A stretch of DNA of 64,000 nucleotides from Balaenoptera acutorostrata (GCF_949987535.1 NC_080067.1:55424405-55488404), one strand, 5' to 3'. Shown: positions 22,576 to 34,485, numbered from the stretch's first letter. Program-made: numbers and translations. Notes: generated by a model not told the origin, from the letters alone.

Positions 22576-23050
22576 GGACTTCCCTGGTGGTGCAGTGGTT
22601 AAGAATCCACCTGCCAATGCAGGGGACACAGGTTTGATCCCTGGTCTGGGAAGATCCCACATGCCGCAGACCAACTAAGCCTGTGCGCCACAACTACTGA
22701 GCCCATGCTCTAGAGCCCACGAGCCACAACAACTGAGCCTGTGTGTCAGAACTACTGAAGCGCACCCTAGAGCCTGTGCGCTGCAACTACTGAGACCACA
22801 CGCTGCAACTACTGAAGCCCGTGTGCTCTAGGGCCCGTGTGCTGCAACTACTGAGCCCACATGCTGCAACTACTGAAGCCCGCACACCTACAGCCCGTGC
22901 TCCGCAACAAGACAAGCCACCGCAATGAGAAGCCTGCACATCACAATGAAGAGTAGCCCCTGCTCGCCACAACTACAGAAAGCCTGCTCACAGCAATGAA
23001 GACCCAACACAGCCAAAAAATAATAATAATTTTAAAAATTAAAAAAAAAT
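22576..23050 (+). repeat. CHR-type SINE with expanded internal modules (about 475 bp)
   Basis: The head is gacttccctggtggtgcagtgg and the end cagccaaaaaataataataa with a long A-rich tail. The middle holds about seven variants of a caactactga-type module, giving roughly 475 bp instead of the usual 290-340. A 16-bp duplication with one mismatch (aaaaacacacacctgg at 22560-22575, aaaaacacacaactgg at 23051-23066) brackets the whole thing, so the expanded body is one insertion, not two. Confidence 0.92.
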
Positions 23051-23066
23051 AAAAACACACAACTGG

Positions 23067-26000
23067 CAAAATTATGAAATGTTTCATAACTTTCAGGATC
23101 TGGACATGGCTCAGACAACCAGCAATCTCAATCTCTCTTTATATTTCACTTTAAAAAAAAAAAATCCACTCAAATCCTCAATTCACACCGAAATACAAAT
23201 GACTAGTAACTACATTAAGTATCCTCTTTCATAAGGATACGTTCATTTTAGCAAGAAATGATAGTAACTTCTAGCACTTGTATAACAACACAACAAATAC
23301 ATTCTGTAGCTCATTAACACTGATCTTCTTAATGTAGGCTATCCATTATTAAAGGCATTTTATAGAATAAAATCCCCAAACAGTCTTTGAAAGATGAATT
23401 GACTTTCTTAAAATCCATTCTCCAATTCTTCTGACCCCAAAAACCACCCACACTCTTCCCCTATCAGGCTGGCACAAGATGAAGGGATGATTAATCAATT
23501 TACAGAATTTCAGGCTTTACCCAGACTACCGGAGAACTCAATTCTTAGGGTTTTAACACTTGCTCACAACTTCCTCTTATAAACCCAGACTCCCTGCAAC
23601 TGTAAATTCAGTTTCTGGATATACAGCACCAAAATAAATTAAGTTAGATACAAGCATCACCCAGAAGTTTCACACTGTGTTGATATTAATAAACCCACAA
23701 GCCTCTCTTTTTGTTGGAAAACAAACAATATTATTACGAATCATATTTCTATTACTGGATGAAGACTCTCAGCTGCTAACCAATAGAGACACATAATCTA
23801 TCCATCCCTTTCCAACTAAGATTTAAGGGCTAAATGAAAATCTTAGTTTTATAACAATCCATCATTTTGTGATAAAGTTTGTGGGCAGATAACACAACAA
23901 AAGAGACCCATTGTTTTAATCCTATTTCAGAATCAGAATGTGATATGCAAAATATATGCACAGAAATGTTATTTATGGAAAATATTTATGATCCTTCACT
24001 ATTTTCAAATAAGCAAGATAAGTACTTTCTCGTTTGGAGTATGGCAATGGCTTTAACAATTGTGTTCTAAGAAGCAAAACGAAAAGGAATTTGGCCTGTA
24101 GATTAATGATATGGCTTTTCCAAAGATTCAAAATGAGAAAGCCATTTTAATATATCTAAAGATCACTTTGAATTTGCAGCACCCGTCCCACCTCAGCCTC
24201 ATCCCCTAATTTTGGTTCGTAACTACATCTTATTCTGCCGGTCTGGAGCTGATTTTGAAGTTGCAATGTGTTTTATTTGATGCCAATTCAATTTAGAAAA
24301 TAAAGGAGTGAAGTTCTTGAAAGAAACATCTGGCCAACAACACCTGTGATACTGATGGAGATGCTATTAATCACTCCTTTGGTTTATGGAAAATCCCAGG
24401 TTCAAATAAACCTAAAAGATCCCTCAACTTCTATCCCCTAACCCTCCAATCTGGGTGACAAATGCTCTCTGGTGATAAGCAATGCTCCCCGGATTAGGTA
24501 GAGCCGAGGCAGTTTCAGAAACAAACTACAAATCATTTTGAAAGTTCCGTGTTTTGCAAGCTCCAGATACAAGCTTTAGCTATTTTTCTATTCACTACCT
24601 AGACATCACCTGCTCATCAACAGACTGTAATATATCTTGCAGTGGCAAATTTCCAAAGAAGGTGTTCACAGGTAGCCTAACCACGTACCCACTCTACTGA
24701 CTCTTCAAAAGCAGCAGAGAGGAAATACAAAGTTGTCTGATAAGTCAGACGATGAGATGAATTCAAGCTGAGGAGCCTGAATACGGGCAAAGGGATAGTT
24801 CGTGTCACAGGCCCAAAGGAACAAAGCTGATTTTGTTGTATATCCTTAGGTGTCGTGGCTCACATCCCCGGGTACCTTTAGACACCACAGGTGGGGCTGC
24901 GGCTTAGTGCTTCAGAAATGTCCTTCTGTTAAAAGGACGCTGAGAAGTCATAAACACCACAAGAGTCTGCTCTGTCCTTTCTAAGCCCTCGATGGTTTCA
25001 AATCTGTCACATCTCCTTGGGTTCATATTTAGAGTGGATACAGGGTTATCTAGTTCCCCAGGTAGAACAAGAAGGAAGGTGGTTCTATAGAACCACAGAA
25101 AGGAGGAGACAACAAAGTATTCTGAGCAGCCCGTAAGACAGATATTTACTACATTGCCATGCAGGGAAAAAAGAAGGAAAACATAAACCCCACGAGGCAA
25201 AAAGGAAAAGTGTCCACAGCCTCACCGCCTTGCCTGTTTGAAGCATGGTTGTTGTTTCAGGATGTTTCCAAGTCTTGTTTCCTTCCTCAGTTATTTTCTC
25301 CTACTTCACCACGCATGAGAACCAAAAGCCGACTATTAGAAATTCTCACACTGCCAGAAATTCAACAAATGACTCTACAATTCCCAAGGCCCAGGGCCTA
25401 GAGAAATACCAGCTGAGAATTAAAATAAGGAGGAAAAAAATCTATAAAGAGGTTGATTAAAAAAAAAAAATCTATAAAGAGGTTGATTAGCTTATGTGCT
25501 CCAGTCCAGGGAGGTGGAGCATTTTGCTGGGAAACAGCCTGGGGAGACTCTAGTTTCTTAACCAAGTGAGATGCTTGGGGAGCTCCTCTCTGCGTTACTT
25601 CACAAACACTCAGAAACCAAAGCCACGGACAGGAAGGACAAAGGGCTCTTGGGGAGCTAGTCCATGAAACCTCAGGAAATACTATATTCACCTCTAGCCG
25701 ATTTCCTCTAAGCTTCAAGGTCAGTTACCACTTTAAAGACGGTGAATAGCTGAAGGGCCATCTGATTTACTTCCTACTGACACAAAAGAGAAGCCATTTA
25801 TTTCCACAAGTGGGGATGGATGGATTCGGAACCCATCCCATTTTGATGCCTAGGCTTCTGTATGACCCCAGAAGGGCATTTGGAAGAAGCCTAGCTGGGA
25901 TGAAGACTGGAGTTTGAGGCCAAGGATCAAAATAAACTAAATGCGTATGCAGGACAGTACAATAACTTTGGCCTCCTTCATGCAGAGAGGGCCCTCTGCA

Positions 26001-26445
26001 CTTCACCAAGGAATGGGTGTGTGACCGTGCATGTTTCCAGTTTGGTGTGAAAAATCAGGAAAAATATAACTCTACCACTAAGAGATACTTCTACTTCCCC
26101 AGGTCTGAACATCCTTTCCATCTTTCTTTAAACTTGAACAGCACCCACAGGGAACTATTTATTCTAGCTCTAAAGTGGGGAGGACATAATGAACGGCTGC
26201 CTTGAAAGGGTCAGGAGGAGAATGAAGCCATGAAAGAGGCAGCTCTAGACCTGTTCCGTCTCAAAGGAAGATGTTGCTCGCCGCTGTGTGGCACTCTGTG
26301 GAGGTCTGGAGTGTTAGAAGAATCAGGGAATTGTGTGCGGGGAGGACCAGGGCACATGCTGCTGTAGGACTGGGAGTTCACCTTCCACATGCTCAACAAC
26401 AAAGAAATTTAAGCCATTACATATACCTGTCCGCATTATGGCAGC
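23067..26445. other. Repeat-poor unique stretch, no gene recognised
   Basis: About 3.4 kb with no SINE, LINE or DNA transposon that I can recognise. A 30-bp-period direct repeat lies at 25434-25489. Frames at 24904-25200, 25159-25460 and 25767-26009 overlap on both strands and have no known domain. Unrecognised exons or conserved non-coding elements are possible. Confidence 0.35.
25434..25489 (+). repeat. Two-copy tandem repeat, period 30 bp
   Basis: tctataaagaggttgatta occurs at 25441-25459 and again at 25471-25489, each preceded by an A-run. The copies are identical, implying a recent duplication. Confidence 0.95.
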
Positions 26446-26447
26446 AA

Positions 26448-26640
26448 GTGAATTTATTTAGCATTGCAGGCATGCAAATCCCAGTTCTACCTCTACCGGT
26501 CATGTGACCCTCAGTCTCCTCTTCTCTGAATAATAGCATCTCCCATCTCAGATAGGCGCTTGGAGATAGTCCATGTAAAATACAAAGCAGATCCTCAAGA
26601 TATGATGACAATTGTTATTACCATAGACCTAATTTAATTG
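26448..26640 (+). repeat. Probable MIR fragment
   Basis: gcaggcatgcaaatcccagttctacctctaccggtcatgtgacc... follows the order of the MIR tRNA-like half and core, but is strongly diverged. It ends in gatgacaattgttattacca, similar to the MIR tail. Confidence 0.5.
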
Positions 26641-28036
26641 TATATGTGCTCATCACAGCACCCTGTCCTTGTGATCTGGCTTCTCGGAATGGAAAATAAC
26701 ACTTTGATGACAATAAAAGCAAGCTGGGCATCTCAGGTACTTGAGAACCCATGCCGCCTGTAAAGCCCAGCCTGGGTTCTCACGGGTACCCAAGAGAGCC
26801 AGGAAGGCCATTTGCCCAGAGAGTCTTCTCTGGGAACATTAACACCCCATTCATCTTTGCCATAAACTAAGCCGCACTTCATGTGATGCCCTGGAGGGCA
26901 GGCATCCCTACTCTTCCATCGCAGCCCAGACTCTGTGATCGCACTACACTGCCCATGGGGATTGAATTCTGCATATGCTGACAGCAGCACAGCTTCTCCA
27001 AACACCTCTGCAACACCAACTGCTGGTCAGGGTTCTGGTTTCATTGCTGATGAATCTCATTCCAGAGGTACAGGTCAGAGCCTTTTTTGGTTTTTGCATT
27101 CGGAGATTGTCCCTTACCAATGCAGACAAACACATCATCCGTGCTTACGGACCGGTGCTTTTTTTTCCCTAAGTCTTTATTTTTCCGCCACAGAGATGAC
27201 TGATGCCCCCAAGATCTCATGAAGAATAATGGCAGCAAAATGAAAAGCATATGTGTCATCTCAGGGAAGACACGTGGGCAGTAAAATATAGCTGTACCAA
27301 GGCTTCGTGGCCATAACTCTTAATATCTCTGTGTAACTGGAAATGATAAAAAAAACCTTTATGGTTAATATTTTATCTAGAACTCCCACCACTACGGAGG
27401 AACAGAACAAAGGAAAGACACATTCCAAAGAGCCCTCGGCATCGATAAATACGGAACCCTTGAAGAGCTGCTCTATGCCGCTCGTGATTTCCCAGCTGAC
27501 CCAAATCAACTTTCAGAGAGAAAATGCAAATAATAAAGGCCTAGGAGAGGGGAAGATGACTCATTTATTTCTCCCTCTAGCTGTTTTCTAATTCCCCTCA
27601 CCTATTTCCAGGGCCCCCTGTCAGTCAAAGAAAGGAGAGCCAATGGGGAGCCAGGGCTCAAAACAACTGCCTACAGCCTCAGCACCAGCTGCCCGTGGAG
27701 CCGGGAAAGGAAAGCACGGCTCAGGCCCCTCTTGGTGAGGGTCAGCCAAGTTCCAACTTACAACAGATGAAAGGGAAGTTCTTTCACACCAAGCCCCATT
27801 TAGGACTTCTCTCCATCTCTTCCAGGGACACCATGCCTTGTCCTGCCCCTTTTCTGCCCTTTCAGCCTAGTTCCCAGGATTTTTACTTTCTGTTCACCTG
27901 GTCCTCTCAGAAACTGTGGGAGTGGTGTTTATCTCCCCTGTGAAGTATAAGCAGAGACAATTTCTTTGATGGTGATCTCATTACAAATGCAGTAACCAAT
28001 GATCCTTGCCTACTCCTTGGACTGCTCAGTTCACTT
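26641..28036. other. Unique-looking stretch, no gene recognised
   Basis: Several 60-95 codon frames overlap on both strands (26733-27259). Their codon phases shift repeatedly and no family is recognised, so none is called. A decayed retrocopy cannot be excluded. Confidence 0.35.
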
Positions 28037-28062
28037 TCTCTCTCTCACACACACACACACAC
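28037..28062 (+). repeat. (TC)n(AC)n microsatellite
   Basis: A tctctctc run passes directly into eight AC units. Confidence 0.9.
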
Positions 28063-28064
28063 CA

Positions 28065-28245
28065 CTGAAATTTGATTTCTCCCTACAAATGTCCATGAGT
28101 CTGTCAGCCTTGTAATGACCTGTGTTTGTGATTTCCACGAGCACAGCTTATGTCTTGCAAATGACTATGTGCTTTAAGTGTGTATGTGTGTACCTGGCAC
28201 ACAGTGTGGGTGCTTAAAAAATATTTAGGGAATAAATTTTAGACA
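28065..28245 (+). repeat. L2 3'-end fragment
   Basis: ttccacgagcacagcttatgt then tacctggcacacagtgtggg and tgcttaaaaaatatttaggg match the L2 tail order. Confidence 0.5.
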
Positions 28246-29469
28246 AGGCCTAACATTCAGGCACAGTGCTGACACCTTTAAGCAGGACTCAGTCATGTCG
28301 CTCTTTTAGGGGTCACCGTTAGGGACTTATCTCATGGATGATGGAGGAAGCCTTAGGTTTTAGGATGAAGGAAGAATTGGTAGCTGTCAACTGGCAGTTG
28401 ATAACCACCTCTGGAAGCTCTGCCCGGTGGCCTAGAAGCTGACCCTCACAGGAGTCTAGCCACGACCATCGAAGATGTGATGAGTCTCTAACACTAAGCC
28501 CCTGAGGGCTGAAATAATTCTTATGCTTTGCAGTTTGCTTCTCTCAAGTGCTGGGAAGACCCAAGTACCCATAAATGTAAAGGAAGAACCCAGTAGATTA
28601 CTGTATAGAAAGAGTGGAAAGAAAACAAACCACCCGTCTAACCAAATGGCTAAAGGTCAAGAATTTGCAGAAACTGAGTCAAACACTGAAAAGTGGTAGC
28701 CACGACTGAATAGCACTCACTTCTTGTACTTTTTAGCCAGGCACTCTTTATCATATCATGGAATCATCATTCTGAACTCTGTCATTGCCTGTTTCATTGC
28801 CCTCGCCCTTCACCCAATGCTCTTTCCAAGAGGGGAAGGATGTGTTGATTTGGAAGGGATGGGGTAGAGAGGGTGACTAGAGTACAGAGGCTCCCAGAAT
28901 TAATAGTATCTTTGTCCTGTGAGTTCTGTGAAGCTAAATTGACATGCACTTCAGAAAACAAGAGAGTTGGGCTTGGCTCACAATGGCAGCTGCACCATCT
29001 GGTTCCAAATGAGTTGTTTTTAGCTAAATGTTCAGCTAGTTTCATTAAAATCTAAGACACTTCAGGGTTTAGTTTAAACAAATGGGCTCACACAGCATTT
29101 AAAAAACTCAGTAGAACTTTCCTTTCCTTTAGTGGCTAAAATGCTTTACAAATCCCTTTGGGTCAATTGAGGTGTTTTTCCAAAATCAACTGCTTTAAGT
29201 ATAACTAGGGTTACTACTGAAATGTTGCAGATTCTTACTTTTAAATCTTTTCCTAGACTAAGGGTTTATTTTACATTAGGTGTTTAATAAAAATCTAGGA
29301 CCACTAATACTAGATTATTTAAAAGCATATGAATCATATTTTATAGAGATTTTGTCTGCTTTCCTTTCTTCCACCATCAAAGGCCTACTGTGCACAAGAC
29401 ACAATGTGAAGTGCTGGAGATTCACCAGCTAGAAAGACACAGTCAGTCCACTTTAGTGTTGTGGAGTGA
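28246..29469. other. Unique-looking stretch, no gene recognised
   Basis: No repeat or gene is supported. Opposed short frames at 28794-29055 overlap on the two strands. Confidence 0.35.
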
Positions 29470-29645
29470 AGGGGCAAGCAAAGCCCTGGACCTCAGAGCC
29501 TCTGTCTAAGGTCTGCTCTGCCCCCAGTGCATGTCCTTGAGCAGCCTGCTTAATTTTTGCAAACCAAAGGTAAACCTGGCCACTTCTGGTTTTTGTGAGA
29601 TTTAAATAAGGATTGATGCAAAAGCCCTTTCTCTAGTGTGGGTGG
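29470..29645 (+). repeat. Probable MIR fragment
   Basis: The order cctcagagcctctgtctaagg, tgtccttgagcagcctgctt and gtgagatttaaataaggatt is compatible with a diverged MIR. Confidence 0.4.
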
Positions 29646-29679
29646 GATGGGTAATGATAGGAGTAAGAATATCAGTAGT

Positions 29680-30001
29680 GGGACTTCCCTGGTGGCGCAG
29701 TGGTTAAGAATCCACCTGCCAATGCAGGGGACACGGCTTTGAGCCCCAGTCTGGGAAGATCCCACATGCCGCGGAGCAACTAAGCCCGGGTGCCACAACT
29801 ACTGAGCCCACGTGCCACAGCTACTGAAGCCCATGTGCCTAGAGCCCGTGCTCTGCAACAAGAGAAGCCACTGCAATGAGAAGCCCGTGCAACGCAAGAA
29901 AGAGTAGCCCCCGCTCACCGCAACTTGAGAAAGCCCGTGCGCAGCAACGAAGACCCAACACAGCCAAAAATTAATTAATTAATTAATTTTTTTAAAAAGA
30001 A
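29680..30001 (+). repeat. Long CHR-type SINE with perfect 15-bp target duplication
   Basis: The head ggacttccctggtggcgcagtgg-type sequence is followed by cacaactactgagcc modules, agtagcccccgctcaccg and cagccaaaaattaattaatt. The 15-bp duplication aagaatatcagtagt is at 29665-29679 and 30002-30016. It forms an inverted pair with the minus-strand copy at 30907, about 0.9 kb away. Confidence 0.95.
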
Positions 30002-30068
30002 AAGAATATCAGTAGTATTTACCACTATTTTCCTCAACACTGCTATTCTGAATGAAACTGCTTGGAGA

Positions 30069-30236
30069 TGACCGGCCTGCCTTTTAACTTACCATATTTC
30101 ATAAAGGAATAGACCAGCCTGCCTTTTAACTTACCATATTTCATAAAGGAATAGACCAGCCTGCCTTTTAACTTACCATATTTCATAAAGGAATAGACCA
30201 GCCTGCCCTTTAACCTACTGTATTTCATAAAGGGAT
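30069..30236. repeat. 42-bp minisatellite, four units
   Basis: Units at 30069-30110, 30111-30152, 30153-30194 and 30195-30236 have the core ga(c)cagcctgccttttaac then ttaccatatttcataaagga. The first three are nearly identical; the fourth carries several substitutions. Because 42 is divisible by three, the minus strand reads as a repeated 14-residue unit (YSFMKYGKLKGRLV type) without stops, which is a by-product of the period and not evidence for a gene. Confidence 0.95.
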
Positions 30237-30724
30237 AGGGAGGGGACTGATGGATTTAAATCAAAACATCTTTATAATACAGTTTCACAGAAGAATATAT
30301 GATATACAAGAAAGATTACATGTCCATTTCACAAATTGCCTTCTACACAATGCTGAAGAAAAGCAAAGGTGGCAATAAGCTTGGGAAGTTAGCATATATA
30401 ATTTTAACTTTAACCTAACATCCCACGACTACTGATACTTACAACTTTCTGCCAATCTGTCCATCCACACATAAACCCATCCATTTGCCTGTCATCTATC
30501 TGTCTATCTATTAATCTTTTTATCTCTTTGAAAGGGTGCTAATGCAAAGGATAGCTAGACACATAACGGAAAAAATTCTGGACTATAATTCTGCTGACTG
30601 TTTTCACTAACATTGTATACCTCAAGAGTTTCCAGTAGGTCCAGGTGCAGCCTTGGTCATCCCAGTTGCATCCCGAAAGCTTTCCTGATTGCAATGGAAA
30701 AGACAAAGGCTCTGAAGTTCCTGG
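30237..30724. other. Unassigned stretch with an imperfect (TCTA)n near 30497-30520
   Basis: No gene or dispersed repeat is recognised. Confidence 0.3.
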
Positions 30725-30870
30725 TCTGCTAGGCACTAAGCCATGTGACTCTGGGAAAATACTCCACTTCCATGAGCATCAGACCCTCACTTGTACTTAT
30801 TTCTTAGGGCTTCTATGTTCCTGAAATGAGTAGCACATATAAAGGACCCAGAATAGTGACAGGTACATTT
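30725..30870 (+). repeat. Probable MIR fragment
   Basis: taagccatgtgactctggg, a diverged ccctcacttgtacttattt core, ttcctgaaatgagtagcac and agaatagtgacaggta follow MIR order. Confidence 0.5.
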
Positions 30871-30906
30871 TAAGGAGATGTTAAAGAAGTTAACTTACTT
30901 ATTCTT

Positions 30907-31197
30907 TTTTTTTTTTTTTTTTTTTTTTTATTTATGGCTGTGTTGGGTCTTCGTTTCTGTGCGAGGGCTTTCTCTAGTTGCGGCAAGCGGGGGCCACTCT
31001 TCATCGCGGTGCGCGGGCCTCTCACCATCGCGGCCTCTCCCGTTGCGGAGCACAGGCTCCAGACGCGCAGGCTCAGTAATTGTGGCTCACGGGCCCAGCT
31101 GCTCTGCAGCATGTGGGATCCTCCCAGACCAGGGCTCGAACCCGTGTCCCCTGCATTGGCAGGCAGACTCCCAACCACTGCGCCACTGGGGAAGCCC
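30907..31197 (-). repeat. Long CHR-type SINE, minus strand, with perfect 15-bp target duplication
   Basis: Read on the minus strand it has the usual head with one change (gcttccccagtggcgcagtgg), the long GC-rich body, and a pure A tail seen as about 27 T from 30905. The duplication aacttacttattctt is at 30892-30906 and 31198-31212. The long uninterrupted tail suggests a young insertion. Confidence 0.95.
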
Positions 31198-31212
31198 AAC
31201 TTACTTATTCTT

Positions 31213-31859
31213 GTGTACCAATTCCACCAATGGTCATATATTTGTTTTTATTGTGGTATTTTCATTTTAAAGTTTTAGGTGTGATGAGGGGAGCATAGTT
31301 ATTCCAAGCAAACATGAAAATATATTATTTACACGGCCCAATTACTTTAAAGTAAATGAATTCTTCTTTTTTTCTAACTCATCACATGCAAATAAGCATA
31401 CCCATATTGGAGGTATTCAACATTTCTGCACTGCATTAATGCAGCTCTTCTCAAGGCAACACTCAAAACTAACAAAGATTTTCATATAATCTCTTGCATA
31501 CAATATAGGACTTGATATATATCCAACATACAATCTTATCTCTGTAGCAAATGTTAATAAGATCTTACACCATAAATAATATTTCCTTCATCACCGTTTC
31601 CAACCTTATATAGAGACTCAGAATTAGGATTATGTTCCCTATATTCCAAAGTAAACATACAAAGGAAACTTAGTTCATTAAGCCCAGCAGAGCTGAGGCA
31701 TTTGGGATTACATCCCAACCATGGCATGAGGGATCTTTTACAACATAGCTCCCAAATTTGTCCGCTCTCCTCTTCTCTTACCTCCTTCATTCAACAGGCA
31801 CACCAAAACACACTTACATACATCCAACAAACACCAAGAGACATGGGGTACCTTAACAC
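31213..31859. other. AT-rich stretch, no gene recognised
   Basis: No feature is supported. One 78-codon minus frame at 31554-31790 has no recognisable domain. Confidence 0.3.
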
Positions 31860-31945
31860 CAGGGAATGATTCTTACCAGTCTCCATAGCAGAACACCTGA
31901 CACATAGCAGACACTCGGTGCCTTTCTACTGACTTGCTAAGTCAT
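31860..31945 (+). repeat. MIR/L2 tail remnant
   Basis: agcagaacacctgacacatagc followed by agacactcggtgcctttc is a decayed 'cctggcacatagtaggcactcaataa' tail. Confidence 0.45.
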
Positions 31946-32468
31946 CCTAACTCTTTTCCAAGCCCTCTCACACATGACAATCTTTCAAACATTTCAGAGA
32001 TTGATCTCGTGTTTCAGATGATATTTTCCCCAAATAATGATCCCTAGTTTCTGTAACTATTATTGTATATCATATGAATCCCAGACTCTTCACCATTTTC
32101 GCTGTTTTCCTCCATTGGAAGTACCCCCAAATGGTCAATATCCTGGCTAAGATTCGGACACCCAAACACAACCTTAATGCTGGGCAGAGACAAGCAGGGC
32201 TGTTCATTTTCCTGAGATGAAGGGCACCCAGGCAGCTATAAGAAAGTTTAGTTGTAAGGCTGCCCCTTCTCCCTCTCCTGACTTGCTCAGTTTTATTTCA
32301 GTGTGTTACATTTGGCCCTATACAATGTCACCTTGCTTCACAGTACCTCCTCCCCACTAAGATCATTTTGGTTTTATCAACCCCTAGATTAGTGATCCTC
32401 ACCACCTTTGTCTTATCTATAAATTCCACATTTAGGCCTCCAATGTCTTTATTAAAGGCACTGATTTT
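31946..32468. other. Unassigned stretch
   Basis: No gene is recognised. It may contain more of an L2 copy (caccatttt, ctgttttcctccattgg), but this is not secure. Confidence 0.3.
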
Positions 32469-32546
32469 AAAAAGGAAAGGAAAGGAGAGAAGAGAGGAGG
32501 GGAGGGGAGGGAAGGGGAGGGGAGGTGAGAAGAGGAGAGGAGAGGA
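32469..32546 (+). repeat. Polypurine tract (GGAAA/GGGGA)n
   Basis: Positions 32469-32525 are 57 uninterrupted purines, followed by one T and 20 more purines. It is a candidate for triplex (H-DNA) formation. Confidence 0.95.
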
Positions 32547-32699
32547 TGGCTGCCATTAGAAACCTCCTACCAGATAGATGATGGCCCATAAATCAGCACA
32601 GGGCTGTGTGAGAAGTCATAAATCAAGCCAGCTCTACTCTTATCTAACCAGTATATTTTCATAAATGATGTCTCAAGACACAACACTGATAAGTACATT

Positions 32700-33230
32700 G
32701 CATAGTTTAAAATTTCTTGATAGCTCTTCATATTCTATTCTTATGTATTTTACAGATTAGAGTCAAAATCCTTAGTGTAATATACAAAGCTTTCCCCATA
32801 GGGCCTTTGTCTGGCTCTCAAATCTCAGCTTTGGTACCATGTCCCCTCTCCCCAACCTTCACACTTGCAAGGCTCCTCTCTGGCTATTTACGGCTATAGC
32901 ATTTCTCCCATCCTTCCAGGCCATGCCACCTTAGCTCGTGCTGATTTCCCTGCCAGGATTGCTCTCCCCACTTTTGTTTGGTAAACAGTCATATATATTT
33001 CATGATCCAGCCCAAGCATTACTTTCGGTGTCTTCCTGACACTTCTTCCCAGGGACAATCAATTGTTTCCTCCTTTCCTTGTATATAATTTTAATCATGA
33101 TATCTTCACATTTACATGTAAATGTCTGTCTTCCCTACTAAATGTCAGTCTACTTTCGAACAAGGGCCCCAGCACCAATGATAGTTCCCGGTTAGTAGTC
33201 AAGAAATGTTTGTTAGGTGGATGGGTAAAT
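32700..33230 (+). repeat. L2 (3' part, about 530 bp)
   Basis: The order ccatagggcctttgtctggc, accatgtcccctctccccaac, ccaggccatgccaccttagc, ccctgccaggattgctctcc, ggcttcctgacacttcttcc-like, and the final ctactaaatgtcagtc / cagcaccaatgatagt / tgtttgttaggtggatgg is that of L2. Confidence 0.75.
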
Positions 33231-33339
33231 GAATATCATTTTTGCAAAAATCAAGGCAAATGGCCATGTTATAATGCCAAAGGTAAAGAAATCTATTTTA
33301 ATTTCCTGTCTTCATTGGATAAAGTATGACCTCCTTGTA

Positions 33340-33645
33340 TAAAAGCATGACTCATCTATTCAACAACTGAGCATTTATCCTATGGGTCATTGTTCCAGGA
33401 GCAGCAGGTGAGACAGACAAGGTCCTCGTTCTAATGAAGTTACACAAGTAAATACATAAATGAAGATCATTCCAGATCAACATACGTGGTATTCAGAAAA
33501 TAAAATTGGAGTCGAAACACAGAGGCAAGATGGCTTGGAGGGGAGGGAGGGGACACACAACTTTAGATTGGTTTGGGTACAAAAAGTCTCTCTGAAGAGG
33601 TAACATTTGAGCTGATTCCTGGGTAACACAGTATGAATAACTGGG
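33340..33645 (+). repeat. Fragment of an ancient dispersed element
   Basis: cattcaacaactgagcattta-type start, then gagacagacaaggtcctcg and ctctgaagaggtaacatttgagctg match the opening part of the old element also seen at 35520-35960. The family is not named. Confidence 0.45.
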
Positions 33646-34485
33646 ATAAAACATGAGTATCCCTGTTGGTAACCTTTTCGATCCTAACGCAGCAGTGGGG
33701 TCAGTGGTAGACCATTCTGGAGTCACCGGGAGCACAGCCTAACTCTGCTCACCATAGACCTCTCGAAGGGATGTGTCACCACGCTGCTGATTAGCCATCC
33801 TAGAGCAAGAGCAGACTGACCCAGAGGTTTCCATTTCCTTAGTTCTGCTTGTAAAAGCTGTCTGCTCTGTTTGATTTCACTGACCTTTTAATAAAACAAG
33901 CAGGTTCAGCTTCTGCCTGTCTTCCTCATGTCCCCCCCCCCATCACAGCCCACCCCACCTCACTCCACCTCGTCTGAGATGAGCCTGAATGCCATTCTTC
34001 ATCACATGCATCTGGACACTGACAGAAAGAACAAAAGCTGGCATTCCACATCTCAATTTATCTGCTTGCCCCCCAGAGCCCGTAAGTAAAACAAAAAATT
34101 CTAACACAACTCTTAAAAATACTCCGGAAGATGAAAGATCAATGTCTGGAGGCAGCTTCTCTCAAGCTCCAGGCAGAATTGACAAGTGAGAACGGAAGTC
34201 ACCCATTCCTAACCTTGAAGTTATTCTACCCGGCATTCCAAGGGGAGTAGCCTTTGCCAAGCCCTGTGGTTGAAGCACTGTGGAAGGCAGTTATACTAAT
34301 ACATCTATGGAGAATTACAAAGGAATTCAAGTTCCAGGTCTGTTGCTAAGCAGTTGCTTGTCTACCAAAACCAAATTATTCTCCCTTACTTTCTGGATAA
34401 GGGAACCCCAATTTTGTTCTTCTAGTATCCACCCCTCAATGAAATGGCACTATTCCAAGTAAAGGTATGAATCCTGACCTATCTT
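33646..34485. other. Unassigned stretch
   Basis: No gene is recognised. There is a 10-C run at 33932-33941. Short plus frames at 33989-34189 and 34280-34462 lack known domains. Confidence 0.3.

Noticed and set aside
26733..27259. Chain of overlapping minus-strand frames that might be a frameshifted retrocopy
   Set aside because: No protein family recognised, no poly(A) or flanking duplication found.
30043..30228. Repeat protein of YSFMKYGKLKGRLV-type units
   Set aside because: It is produced by the 42-bp minisatellite period; there is no promoter, splice or homology support.
30069..30236. Possible CRISPR array
   Set aside because: The units are contiguous with no unique spacers, and the genome is mammalian.
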